NCBI GenBank assembly: GCA_029851415.1
Contig: CM056744.1
Coordinates: 16,995,268-17,059,267 of the forward strand
DNA length: 64,000 nucleotides
Reading direction: 5' to 3'
Source of the DNA: Eretmocerus hayati
Lineage: Eukaryota > Arthropoda > Insecta > Hymenoptera > Aphelinidae
In this document: one piece after another, positions 1-24,402 of the stretch
How positions within the stretch are numbered: position 1 is the first letter of the stretch
Layout of the letters: every line of letters starts with the position of its first letter
The notes under the pieces: model-generated
Told to the model about the DNA's origin: nothing
The model's database searches: none
What the model saw: the letters and a program-made list of their open reading frames with translations, nothing else
Program-made: the position numbers and the translations under genes

Positions 1-1298
1 GTCGGCGGGCTCTTTTAGAACCCGAACCATTCAGTGAAATTTTCGAGCGCCTTCGGTTTTCTCGAGATAAAATTTCCTTCCTTAATGGTGATTGAATTAG
101 AGACATTAGATCGAAAAATCTTGGTAAAGTGATGAAATCTATGATAAGAATGAAGGAAAAATGCTTCAAATGAAGGATCAGTTGTTAGAAATGAAAAAAA
201 ATGGCCGCAGTTTCCAGAAACATACATTTATTTAGGGGGTTACACGAGTGAAATATCAAATTATCTCTTTTCGTAAGATCTGACAAGTTTATTCATCATC
301 ATTGTTCAATTTTGCATGAAAGGTGACAATATCGTTAGTATTTGAGACTGTGGTGATTGATTTTTTCACGATGATCACTGATGGTGTTGGTACAGTATAA
401 TTTAATAAAGTTTCTTAACCATCATTGAGCAAAATAAGATCAAAATCAGATTTTTGGATTCATAGGTCCAAGCGGATTTTGAAGAATGATGTCGGATTAG
501 ATCTTACTTGACTGAATTTCAATCTCTCACAATCTCATCCTGACGCATCACTTATTATTTCAAATGGTCAGTACAATAATGCCTCATCTTTAATTTTCTT
601 CAACTTTGAAATTCATTCAGATTGGTTACTACGAGAAAACCATGAATATGAAATCATTCGAATACATATTTTACGCTGAGCGGATATTTACACACCGATC
701 GGGCCTACACGGATTCAAACCAGGGAACAACTCTTCTCCGCAGAGAACGTGATTTTTGAAGTTGGCGCTCGATGTACGACCTACCCTTATCTGACTTACA
801 TCAGTGAGTGGAGCAGAAGACGGAAGACAGTCAGTCGTGTTGTTGACAGTTGTTGATCAACAAAGATTGACAGAGATCAACAAAGATCTTGGAACCACGT
901 TGAGTATTTAGATATTTGAAGCAATTAAAAGTTCATCAGAATTTCTCTGAGCACAACCCCCTAGCTTTCTATGGATCTCTTCAGGAGAACAACAAGTGAA
1001 AATAGATGTTGAATGAATTCGATGTCTGCATTACGAAGAAATACAATTGTAACACACATCTCACAGTCTGGCTCTCATTCACAATCTTCTAATTGAAAGA
1101 TGATTTGGAGTCATATTTCAAGAAGTGAAATATTCATGTTCAATTTGCACAACTACCTGTGTGAAAGCAGGTAACAATTAATCAAGCTGCTCAGGCCAGA
1201 CTCAATTTCAATTTAATACATAAATTGAGTGTTATGTACGAGTCCAGGTAAACCCAGGCCCGGGTAGTTTCAGAAATTCAAATATACTTCTCAACATC
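1..1298. other. Upstream region of the ANK-PRANC gene, no gene seen
   Basis: No coding exon is supported here. The only structured piece is at about 690-790, where the minus strand carries GGTTTGAATCC, a near match to a pol III B box, in a tRNA-like setting. This could be a decayed SINE. The rest is AT-rich DNA that should hold the promoter and 5' UTR of the gene starting at 1299; I cannot place a transcription start. Confidence 0.4.
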
Positions 1299-3265
1299 AT
1301 GGCTCTTGCTTCGGAGGGAGAGACAAGATTCTATGCAGCAATAGAGAGTAATGATATCGAAACTGTCCATGCCTACATCAATCAGAATACTAATTTGGTT
1401 GATATCAACGCCAGATATAAATGTAAGGGTGTGCTAACTGCTCCTATCTTAGTTGCCATTCAGAAGGGTTATACAGACCTAGCTAAGATGCTGATAGACG
1501 CTGGTGCTACTCTGGATGAAAATCTAGGGTTTCCTCCATTTCGTAGAGCTAGAAAGATTTCAGACCCCAAAACTCGTTGGCAGATGATCAAGCTCTTGAG
1601 GAAATATAGGGTGAATATTACTAATGGAGACCAATACTTTATGACCAAGAATCTTCATCATGCAGTTGTTAAAGGAAATTTTGAAATGGTCAAGTTGATC
1701 TTAGAAGCAGGGGCAAATGTGAATTGCACCAAAGTTAGTAATCTTACTCCACTTCAAAGTGCCATGTTGGATCTCAAAGGTGAAGTGAGAATCGAAATGA
1801 TCAGACAATTGATCAGAGCTGGTGCAGATGTGAATCTCTGCTGTCGCGGTTCTACATGCTTGTACATGGCAATCCAAGAAAAGGTGTATTGCTGGAAATT
1901 GGTTGAACTACTTCTTAATAGTGGTGCCTGTATGAACTATGTTGACAAGCATAACAGGTCTCCACTCTCTATAGCTGCTACTAATAATCGGTATGATTTA
2001 GTAAAACAGATGATTGACGCTGGAGCCAATGTGAATATCTCTAAATGGTGCACCAACTCACCTCTTCATGTAAGTTCCACAAGTTCAAATTCAAACATTG
2101 ATTCAATATTTTATGACCCTCTCTCTAACCACACCTCATACTTTCTCAGCAAGCAATCATGCATCATCATACAAACATTGTGAAACTGCTGCTGGACAAT
2201 GGAGCAGATGTTAATGCTAGAGATATCGATGGCAAGACCATATTGTACTGTGCAGCAAAAAATTTTAAGAAGAGCAAAGCAACTGATTACATTGAGATTC
2301 TAAAAATGGTGTTGAACTTTGGTGCAAGAGTGGATCATGTTTCACATGGTCAATTTACTGCATTTAAGTTTATTCTCAAGTATGCGAACTTTGAAATAAT
2401 GAAACTATTCTTCCAAAGAGGCCTTCAGTTGCGAAACTGTGGGGTTCAATTTCCACTCCACCACGCAGCTGTGAATGAAAAGGAAGAGATTCTAGACTAT
2501 CTGTTGAAGAGACAACTCTTTGATGTAGATGAGCTAGATGATCATGGTACAACTGCATTGTTTGAAGCAGTCTGTAGTCGCAGAGTTCCGTGCATCAGAT
2601 TACTAATTAAGTGGGGTGCAGATGTGGATATTTCTAACTCCGATAACGCATATGTTCCGGAATTTCGAGGGCAGACACCTCTAAGGCAAGCACTTAAAAT
2701 GACACAATCAATCATTGTGGACTTGCTACTTACAGCAGTCATATCTGTGAACAAAAATGTTAATCAACTCAGAGACCTCATGGGTAGTTTAGAACTCAAT
2801 CATTATTTCATTGGTGGGCATTTTATAGGTAATCTTGTACTATTGAAAAGCCAAAATTATTTCAAGAGTCTTGAAGATGAAAATTCTTTGATGAATGCGA
2901 TCCCTCACTACCTGAAAATTGTTGACAAATGCTTTTCTGAACTCGAAGATATGAAGTCTTGCATCTTACATGGCTCTTTGAGGCTCTATGATTTCCTCAC
3001 GGAAAAAGATGTCACGCGATATGTCAACAACAAAGCAGTGGTTGATGCGTTCAAATCTATGAAGATTATTGAGCGTTTTCCTTACTATGGTGCCCAGCTA
3101 AGAGAATCCTATTTGTTGACACTTGCGAGAAAAGAAGTTATGGACCAAGCAAAGCCAAGATTGAGTAAACTTCTTGGATTTCACTTGGATGGTTGTGACG
3201 AGATTTTCTACAATATCATGACACAGCTTCGGATGAAAGATCTCCGTAACTTGTGCATTGTTTAG
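1299..3265 (+). CDS. Ankyrin-repeat protein with PRANC/F-box-like C-terminus
   Basis: Two exons, 1299-2069 and 2150-3265, give 628 residues. The 80-bp intron has donor CAT|GTAAGT and acceptor TTTCTCAG|CAA, and the phase-0 join restores an ankyrin repeat across the junction (SPLH then QAIMHHHTNIVKLLL). Roughly ten ankyrin repeats fill residues 1 to about 430, with typical GANVN/GADVN turns (e.g. 275-279). The last ~100 residues lack repeats and end in an F-box-like segment (LDGCDEIFYNIMTQL, then MKDLRNL), as PRANC domains do. In poxviruses PRANC recruits SCF ubiquitin ligase; in wasps the family is thought to descend from lateral transfer involving Wolbachia or viruses (family knowledge). No signal peptide or membrane segment is seen, so it is probably intracellular. 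The ATG at 1299 is the first in frame. The PRANC call rests on pattern; a plain ANK protein is the alternative. Confidence 0.85.
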
Positions 3266-4867
3266 AGTATGATCGATTTTTGAGTAAATCGATTTTTTTT
3301 TAGTTTAAGATATCGTTGATGATCTATTGAAAAAGAGATTTTTAGAAAGTAAAAAGTGCTCTAGGTTCTTTGAGTACTCTATATACAAGTATTTTTATAC
3401 CATTTTACTCAGTATCTCAATTCCAATCGACTGAAGTAAATCTTGTCATATCTATCAGTATTACCAAAAACTGCATAACATATTTTATATCTTTTAATGA
3501 TTGATTTTAATATTTTATTCGTATTACTTAAGGATTTTAATCTCTTCTCATTTTCATGATTTGAACATATGATATTAATTTTATGCTTGAATTTTGACTC
3601 CGTAAAATTGAAACAATGTCTTGCTCTTATGTTTCCGTGTATGTGCATATTACATACACTAATATAATAACATAAGATTTGCACGTATGCAAGTCGTTTG
3701 TCTCGCTCAGAAACAAGATTATTATGTATACATTATTTATATGGAGTGCTTCATGATCAACTTGAAATCGCAACTTTTCCAGTTATCAAATCTTGGAATG
3801 ATGAAATCCATAAAAATCTCATTTCGAACGATTAAATAATTTACTTACAGTAAAATTTTTATAGCATTATTCGACCCAGCGATAATCTTGTTTAGTTTTT
3901 GAAAAGCTCAAGTAGTATCTTCTAGTTGCCAATTGATCGGTTTACAAAGAATCAAACATTCGTTCTCATCAATTTAGTTTTACTCTCTTTTACTAATCAG
4001 ACGTTGTATACACGAAAGACAACTATTTTACAAGTTTTGAATCGCGTGAAATGAGTTGATTTTTTGGTATCTCAAATTTGTTTTATAATGCTCATGCATT
4101 TTAGTCATTTTGCATGCGTGTTCATGAGAGCCATAAACGTATAGGTCTGAAATGATATTATTACAATCAAGAGCTTGTCAACTCATTATAAGTTATGAAG
4201 CTGCGAAAGTTTTGGAAGAATAATAAATGAAGCTTCTACGAAAATTGATAAAATTCTTGTCATGTCACTTTCTCGTCCGCCCAGCTACCATCAGCTACCA
4301 TGTAAGTGTCGTGGCCGAAAATGGCAAAGTATGGATAGCGTATGTAAGTTGAAAAATATGTACGAACTTCAAAATTCATGTAGCTAACTTTTTTGTACCC
4401 GTGGGTCTCGCTTATTGTTTTCTGTGCATGTGCTGAAGACTTTTTTCTCATGGTATTTTAAATTATCCTCTGTGCAGGACCCACCGATAGGTCTCGTCGC
4501 CTGCAGGCAGGGAAGGAATTGCAATTTTCTTCGTCGCAGAAAAGGTTTTAGAAATCAGTCTTCTTTCTCAAATTGAGGCTCTCATTAAATACAATATCTT
4601 CACACCTGGGATCTTCACTCCATCTTATATGGGACAGATAACTTTCGTATCTACACTGGATTCTTCAGTTACATGGGAGTTTCTGCCAAATAAGTATATA
4701 GGGTTTCAGCGCAATGTATTGCAAGGGAAATTTTTTTTAATTCATCGGAGTTCCTGTTTCTTTAACACATCGAAGCAAGTTTAGGTGTAGGAGATCCTGC
4801 CGAAGGTATCTAAAGAATTGAGACAATCATAAAGTCGATACTTGAGTTACACTCCATATTAAGCTGT
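3266..4867. other. Intergenic DNA, nothing recognised
   Basis: AT-rich DNA downstream of the ankyrin gene. Short open frames at 3409-3684 and 4260-4451 on the minus strand have no recognisable composition or motif and no flanking splice logic. The 3' UTR of the ankyrin gene must lie at the left end, but I see no clear canonical poly(A) signal close to the stop. Confidence 0.4.
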
Positions 4868-4875
4868 TATATGGT

Positions 4876-5048
4876 ATTTTTTTTATTTATTAACGCATTT
4901 TCAACCTCTTTCCGAGATTATTCTGCGGAACCTAAGTTTATGGTGGGTTCCGATGAAACTTGACATTGGTACAGGCCGCAATTCGAACCGCAGCCTTATT
5001 ATGCGTTGAAGACAAGGACCTTATCCACGAGGCCGCGATAGCTTCAAA
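4876..5048 (-). mobile_element. tRNA-derived SINE with target-site duplication
   Basis: Read on the minus strand, the element has a tRNA-like head with an A-box-like GCGGCCTCGTGGATAAGG and, about 40 bases on, a B box GCGGTTCGAATTG. A tRNA-unrelated body follows, then an A-rich tail (AATAAATAAAAAAAAT). The 8-bp direct repeat ACCATATA (minus strand) flanks it at 5049-5056 and 4868-4875, as expected for LINE-mobilised SINE insertion. A true tRNA gene is unlikely because no 3' acceptor strand pairs with the 5' end. A related A-box segment lies at 24190-24268. Confidence 0.75.
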
Positions 5049-5056
5049 TATATGGT

Positions 5057-9074
<4,018 letters not shown>

Positions 9075-9144
9075 TACTTAGAGTAAGATGGATATTTCTA
9101 TAATATTTCTCAGATAACTTCTTGAGAAATGGGTGTTATCAGGA

Positions 9145-9325
9145 AATAAATATCTTGAATATCTTTTGAGAAATTCCTCAAAAGATTCTAGGAAATAAAA
9201 AAATCGTATAATTGTATGTATGCAAGCTACATGAAGATTGAGTGTGAGTGTAATCTGTAAATGCAATCCTGATCTTTCATAATTCTGTACATAACTCATC
9301 ATCTTTGTAATAAAAACCTAATAAA
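9145..9325 (+). promoter_or_regulatory. Candidate poly(A) signals of RPB5
   Basis: AATAAA hexamers at 9145-9150, 9309-9314 and 9320-9325 follow the RPB5 stop by 70 to 250 bases. The closely spaced pair at 9309-9325 is the better candidate for a distal 3' end. Which is used cannot be told from sequence. Confidence 0.5.
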
Positions 9326-12300
9326 AAATTCACATGTGATAGTTAGTATTCATAAAACAATACAACCACTTCCAATGATGTCCACATTCTGATTCTATTT
9401 TCATCACTATTTGTATAAAAAATTAAAAGACAATTTCTTTCAAAGACACTGTACAGTACTTCAACAAGATCTAGTGCCTTGCAAGATTTTGCTATCTCAT
9501 TCTTCTGCAGATCAAAGATCTTCAGAAAAGTCTTGATTTTTAATGCTAGAAATAGCATCAACAGTTAAAAATAATACTAAAACATGTCTGTCATTGAAAG
9601 TTTGATCATTCATAAAAGAAAGCCAAGACAGAAAATTCTGAGAAACTTGATGAGAATACTTGAAGACTAGTGATATCGCTTTCCTCGTAATTCAAGCAAG
9701 ACAAACGCACCTCTTTTTGTGTATATCGAATCTTCAACAATTTGAATTTTGGGCAAGGCGTCAATTAAGGCGCAAACAAGAATGCTCCGCGTTTAAAATC
9801 ATTTTTTCCATCCTTGCCACATTTCTTTTTTTGTTACTCTACCATCTCAATTCTCTCTATCAAAATCCGTTGATGCAACTTCGTATTTGTAACGAAGCTC
9901 GAAGGTATAAAACATACTCAAAATATAATACATTTAATTGAGTATGTGTGAGAACCAGAATATACATAAACTGGTATGTTAAAGGCACTGCTCTGTACAG
10001 CCAAACACCTTACATTCATACCAAAATTTGAATCTGCCGCCAGATATACATCAAATGTCGTTCACTACTAAAATGATTGTTGAAATTTTAGGCCAAACAA
10101 TCGTTTTTTAGTCGAGTGATTCTTCATGAGAAGTCCTCCAATATCATATTGCTACGACGTAAAAGCTTGTACAAATGCGATTGTTATTTTTTCTAATAAA
10201 GTTAAGTGGTGTAATTTTCCAAAGTAAGGATTGATGATAGAAGGATAAAACGAGGTTCTTGGTATAATATATTTATATTTAATAAAATGTAACATAACGC
10301 AATAATAATAATAATAATAATAATAATTAATAATCATTAATCATTTAATTACAAGAGTAAAATGAATCTTCATTTAATAAAAAAGTTTGTAAGAACATGT
10401 AAGAATAAGAGAAATAACATGAATCATGATTGTAAAATAGTTCTCAAATAATGGTCTAGGATATACAAACTTGATCACGGATAAAGTAATTTACAATGAG
10501 TTGTTGAAATATTTTGTTTTGCCCTATAAATGAGTATGAAAGTTTGACACAGATATACAGCGATTCTCAGCATGATGCAAAATTTCCATCTCTTGTATTC
10601 ATTCAGTGCATTCAAGAACTGAGATTAATTTTAGCAACTTTTAATGTAATTTATTTATTGCAGAATCCCAACGTTTGAGATAATTTAAGCACCTAGGATA
10701 CAAATCACCAAGATGACGAAACTATTCCAACTCGGAAAAATTTCACAATCAGTGACGGAAGTGAGTGTTTACATACCCAATTAGTTATAAAACTCTTTCG
10801 CACATAATTTTATTCCATAGGAGCCGGAAGTTGAATTTCACCTGATAAAATGCTTACACGGCATGTAAATAAGAATGTTAAAGTTACAAGAAAAATAGAT
10901 GCAAATATGACGGAAGATTTTCCTGCTGTGCGTTTTGTGAGGAGACACCAGTGAGCAAATCATTGCGTGTATGATTTTAGTGAGTATTCAACATCACATT
11001 ACTAATTTAGAAGATCCAAGAAATGATCAACATCCATTGCTCTAAACAGGACATCTTCATCATATTCAAGTAGTACTTTTCAACAATATGATATACTTGA
11101 TTATGCATGATACGAATATTATTTTGAGCAATGCATTATTAGAAAGAAATGTATCCGTTTGGAAGCGGAGTTATTTCTTGATCAGCCACTTGAGATCTAC
11201 AATCAGTTTCTTCAACTTGTTCAATTTGAGCCATTTCTCAAATGGGATGGTGAAGGCTAGAAGCTAATGTGTAGTAATGAAAGCATGAAAAGCACGAAGT
11301 TGTTATACTCAATAACGGCTTACATAGTAACTTCAAATTATAGAGATAAAGTCTACAAAGTCTCGCATTCAAACTTACTCAAACGTTGTAAGTTTTTCAT
11401 CCACATTAACCAACATTTTCCGATCTTGGTTATACTTTAGACGCATTCTTTCAGTAATGGGCGTTCCATACAAATCACTCACGCATACAAATAATTCAGA
11501 GCGAATTTCTTGATGCTAAAGAACTACTACATAAACTAATTCAGTTTTGTTAGATTTCGTTGCACAATCATGTACGCCGAACGATGACAAACACATCACG
11601 AGCACATTTATTTAGAGTACTTGTGAGCTAACGGGTATTTGATTTTTCCACAAATCTGATCCCGAATGGTTATAGCCGAGCTATTTTCGATCAATATTCA
11701 AAATGGCGCGGTATCATTTATTGGCATTCCTTGCGATGGAAAGAGGGTGCATTGCACAAAAACATCGAAAGTAGCTATCAACAAAAAGTCTCAAAACATT
11801 TCTAATGAGCAAAAGTCGACATTACATAAAATCACACTGTCATTTCACAATATCATTGAGAAATATTCATCAAAGATTATATACAAGTAGAAGAGATAGA
11901 TATAAAATTATTAGAATGATCAATTTTTCATCCGTTGATAGTTCCGTATGAATTTCCAAGCGATCAATAATCAACTACCAAGTTTATCTTCTCAGATTCA
12001 TCGCAAAAAAATTATACACGTCTAATACTACTTGTATTCTCTAATACTTAAGGTCCCTTAGACTGTTCAAATGCGAGCGCGACAGAAAAAAACAATTAAA
12101 AGAATCACATGATCAGCTATCGCACAAAAAAACTCTCGGGCAATGTTGCTATTTCGTCATTACTGTGATGTCTCTCAAGTCAGTCATTCCTTGTTGAATG
12201 GAGAGCTTTTCTACATAATGGCAAAGTACATAATAAGTATGCACAACACAATTCTTACTTCAAAAAATTTTACAATGGCCCTAGGCGATAGATTGACAAA

Positions 12301-12539
12301 ATTGTGGCTTCAGAGATTCTAGTTAAAGCATTCTCAAATATTCAGAAGCATAAAGAATCAAAAGTTTAGATACACATCTCTTATAACATATACACGTAAT
12401 ATAAAAGTTATCTCTTGGACCAAGCTTCGATGCGACTCAATGCAGCTCTATTTTCTTTAAAAGTATATTAAGATGCGCGTAACGAATAGTATGATAGATT
12501 CGAATCTAGATCGAGTTGCATCAGCTTAGTTTTCCAAGA
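9326..12539. other. Intergenic DNA between RPB5 and drk, with an AAT microsatellite
   Basis: No gene is supported in this convergent intergenic stretch. An (AAT)n run lies at about 10300-10327. A weak two-exon reading (ATG at 10713, donor GTGAGT at 10761, acceptor before 10821, stop at 10868) gives only 31 residues and is treated as chance. Confidence 0.4.
10300..10327. repeat. (AAT)n microsatellite
   Basis: A run of about nine AAT units in intergenic DNA. Confidence 0.9.
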
Positions 12540-12809
12540 GGGCCGTTGTCCCTGTCTCTCCGTCATCTCAAATTGCACTCAATAGGGACCAGCATCGCCA
12601 TTCCAGCAAGCTACGGGCGAAAGGCTTCGAGCTTCGCTTTGAGAAGCTTTCCGCTTGGACCACCCGTACAATGTTGTGGCCCACTCAATTAGTGGTGTCT
12701 GAAGAACGCTGTTTACGAGCTCGGCGGTGAGCCTGATCCTGTAGAATATTGGCATTGAAGTCAGCAGGCTGGTAGCTTGACGTCTCAAACTTGGCCTGAT
12801 GTACGAGGT
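12540..12809 (-). other. drk: Probable drk 3' UTR exon
   Basis: The drk stop codon TAG is followed at once by GTAATC, a plausible splice donor (TAG|GTAATC). About 430 bases downstream on the minus strand a pyrimidine-rich tract ends in a good acceptor (TTTTTTTCACTAG|ACC) at 12810-12811. The sequence after it is noticeably richer in G+C than its surroundings. The simplest reading is a 3' UTR intron and a non-coding last exon. One frame of this exon also reads as a 36-residue protein-like tail, so a coding exon of an unrecognised minus-strand transcript cannot be excluded. The lower boundary is a guess. Confidence 0.4.
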
Positions 12810-13241
12810 CTAGTGAAAAAAATCAAATTTATAGTGGCTGATAAAATCTGCAACACGTACTCATTAGATTTAGTAGTATGTAACTGTCTAGTCATTTTCT
12901 AGTGAGGATTTCAAGTATTCGAAGGCTTCACGGAAGAAATGACAAACAACTCTCCAACTTTTTGAGACCATTTTGCATGTTCTAGAAGACAATCAAAATT
13001 CTAAGCTTTGCATATGATTCAATTTGATTTAAAAAGAATATTCACGCGTCAAACTGCGTCTGTTCGCATAATTGTAAAAATATTTCGCACAGTAGAGTCG
13101 GCAGATGCCCTATTATTTCATGGAAGAAGCGATTAAATTTTGTTACAATCCATGGGTTCCTGATATATTTGTGAATAAAGCTTCTCCTCTAAGAATCAAG
13201 ATTTGGAACTCCAGGGTCCGAATCTGTGAAATTATGATTAC

Positions 13242-21314
<8,073 letters not shown>

Positions 21315-21356
21315 TTATACCGCTAGCGCCCCCTGCTAGCTCTTACCCTGGGTGTG

Positions 21357-21358
<2 letters not shown>

Positions 21359-21391
<33 letters not shown>
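21359..21391. repeat. (ACG)n trinucleotide repeat
   Basis: About ten uninterrupted ACG units, roughly 80 bases upstream of the drk start codon on its sense strand. It may lie in the 5' UTR. Confidence 0.9.
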
Positions 21392-21432
21392 CGATATCCG
21401 CTGTTCAGTTATTCTTCTTCTCACTCACTGAG

Positions 21433-21465
<33 letters not shown>

Positions 21466-21466
21466 A
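21433..21466. repeat. (AT)n(GT)n compound microsatellite
   Basis: TATATA units pass into TGTGTG units without interruption, in the drk upstream region. Confidence 0.9.
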
Positions 21467-21720
21467 TATTTATACACTACACTGTGCACCAGGTCTTCTC
21501 AGACCGTATTTCTTACAAAAGAAAAGCACCACGCGTCTCAATTTGTTGGGATCATCGCCCGGGTGTTGTTGAATAGACACTGCGATTCTGGTTTTTTTGA
21601 TATTATATATGTAAGCGTAGGCGAGATCTCTCTCGCCGAGTGTTTTGTGTGATGTGATGATGTATCGAATAATATATAGATGTATATAATTCTTGTGTAT
21701 ATGGCCGCTCACGCGCCGCC

Positions 21721-24402
21721 ACCGACGTCACGCTCTCGCGCTGCGCGCAACTGAACAAAACTCTGAGAAAATAATAATATACACGAGATCATCGCCATGG
21801 CAAAACTGCGAGGTGCTCAGAAGGAGATCCCCTCTCTCCCCGCCCACGCATCTAATAGCCATTTTACAGGCGCCGCGCATTTGTTCGATAAGGTTCGATC
21901 GTTTCGTTCTTTTAAGACTGTCACGTTACTTACTTACGTTTTTGTGAGATACGAAGGATTACGAAGTGCGTGGGGTCGTTGGTTGCAGTAATAACTTATT
22001 TTTTGTGCATTTTGGTGAAGTGAACTATATTTTTATGTGCGAGTGATTTAGAGAAAGCATTTCTCTTTATAACCTATCGTCGAGATGTTTACTTCATGTC
22101 TCAGACCTGATGATACCTGTTCACGTTCCGCCGGTAGCGTTCCGGGAATCCGCTGTTCCGAGACTGCAGTAAGACAAAATGCATTTTTCAAATTGGCATA
22201 ACTCACGGATTTATAAGTACTGATAATCAATAAAAACAGGAATTGCGTGAAGATTTCGCAGATATATACCAGAACGATTTATGGCCGGCCATAGAGGCAC
22301 ACTATTGAAATATATAGCCACCTATCTTTTTCCGTTTTTTAGTTATTAATTGTGATAGTAATTTAATCATGTTCAATCCAGTTTTTTGTACAATATTACT
22401 CGTACAAGTCATTACGATGGCCTCGACTCTATTTGTTTCCAGTTATAATTTTGTTATATAAACTTGAAAAATGCATAATTTTTTACAATATAAATTGAAT
22501 GCAAGGTAAAGCAACGGTAAGATGGTATTGAGATGGTTGTCTCAAGGGGTTTTCAAGAGGGGTTCTCAAGGGTTTCTGTTTGAACCTTCGCCTCTTCTGC
22601 TATTTATTCGAGACCAATTTCCCCATCTCACCCCTTCACAATCTAGATTTTGACTACCTACATTTTTCTGAACGAACTTTCTCTTATTCTGCCATAACCT
22701 TACCCAGAACAGATAAGGTGTCAAGATCGCGGGCCAAGAATCCTCTGTTAATTTGTCTCGACTTCCAGAACATTTCTTCAACCTCAATAATTATTTTTCA
22801 TGTGCAAAAGCTCTCCAGTTTTGAACGAAAATTGACGGAGGGAAATTCAACATTCCTTCTTTTTTCAATGGATGATATAGCGGCTTTTCAAACTTCTATA
22901 ATCCTCGAGATGGGATCCACTTCACTTGAAAACTTCTGAATCTGTATCTCACTCACCTTGTTCTGGAGATCTCAAGACAAATATTAAGAGCGTTCAAGTT
23001 GAATCCGCCGGTGCCTCATGTTTGTCTTAAAGATTCAAGGTCCAAAACCTTTAATTACATGGATTCTATTTTAAGCATTTGATCAATTTATAACTACACA
23101 AAAAATTATTAAAAATGTTTGTTAAGGTCATTTTTTGCTTAAGAAACCGTCAAAATATGGTTTCGAATCGCGAAACGGAACAGCGTTACAGGCGAACAAA
23201 AATTTTTGAGTGCCAAAAGACTACCACGTTATAGTAATAATTACTTTCAAGCCATAATTATTGAGGCATTAAAGTCTTTTTCATTTTCAAAGGTTTCAAT
23301 TCCAACAAGGTTTTGATCCATAGATATATTGAACTGACTCACTATACGTGCGCTTCTTTCTTGATATTCCTGGCAAACCTATCGCCCTTTCCGAGGAATA
23401 AAATCTAAATTTTTCCAACAGAAATCGTTCACTAACCCACAATTCACACAAAAATGAATGTAATAGTAAAATTGATCACTTTTTCACACCATTTTTGGGA
23501 TGAGTCATCGTATAACGTTTCATTGTATGTCGTGGGAAAAGCAAAAGATAAATTTCCGCATTGAAATCAAATTCAAAAGTACCATATGACGCAATATATA
23601 CTACATTTGTGTCCTGTCTTTTTTCACTCTCTGAATTTCCTGTGTTCCAGATTCACCGGCTTCCGTTCGCGTGCAAATTGTATCTCGCGCCAACGCTTAC
23701 ATCTGTCTATGAAAGCTTCGTTCCCTATTAAATGCACTCATCACACATTTTGGAATCGTAATCTTTTCATGGCAGAGTAGCAAAATGTACTCTACCTAAA
23801 GTTCTATTTTGGATGGACAAGATTTTTAGTAACTCTAATATGAGTATGAACGCATCTGCTCGGTGTTCCGGATTTCTTAAAAACATAACATCTGTATTGC
23901 TTGTATGATCTGATTTTGCATGATAAAAGCTTGATGTGATTGAGTTGCGGATAAATGCAGTATGAGATCTCAGGTTCACATTATATTCTATGCTGGAATA
24001 ACGGATAACAAATGCAAAGTTCAAAATTCCCTTGTACTTTCATAGTAATGAACGCAATGTTGGGAAAAATTTATGTCGTGATTTTTTCATCTATTTTCAG
24101 TACATGACAGTCTTTGTAAAAATGATATATACTCCAAAACTCATTCTCAACCCTCGTAACCACCAAAATATTCGACAATTGTGAAAATGCACATCAGTAC
24201 TGGCTCAGATTTAGATCCGTAAGATCTGAGTTGAAATGCGAGACCTTATCCACATAAGGTCATGGCGGCTTCCGTAAATGATACATATAACATAATACAT
24301 ACAATAACTCAACATCATCTACTCTTTGTTTGTTAGCGCACATAATCCGTTTCATCTCCCGCAGAAAGTACCTTCCACACCCGGAATCATCGTGACATTT
24401 CC
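21721..24402. other. Intergenic DNA between drk and the metalloproteinase gene
   Basis: No gene is supported. The longest open frame (22580-22939, plus) has no recognisable domain and sits in ordinary AT-rich DNA. A SINE-like fragment lies at 24190-24268. Confidence 0.4.
24190..24268 (-). mobile_element. SINE-like tRNA-derived fragment
   Basis: The minus strand reads an A-box-like ATGACCTTATGTGGATAAGG and about 40 bases later a mutated B box, GGATCTAAATC. The head resembles the SINE at 4876-5048 (shared GTGGATAAGGTC). The 5' and 3' ends do not pair, so a functional tRNA is unlikely. It sits just past the metalloproteinase stop and may be part of its 3' UTR. Confidence 0.4.

Noticed and set aside
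10713..10868. Two-exon reading with ATG, GTGAGT donor and TAG acceptor giving 31 residues
   Set aside because: Too short to judge; further exons would need a 34-base intron, which is implausible.
22580..22939. 119-codon plus-strand frame
   Set aside because: No domain, no homologous pattern, no splice support.
24190..24268. Considered as a functional tRNA gene
   Set aside because: Acceptor strands do not pair and the B box is mutated; a SINE fragment fits better.
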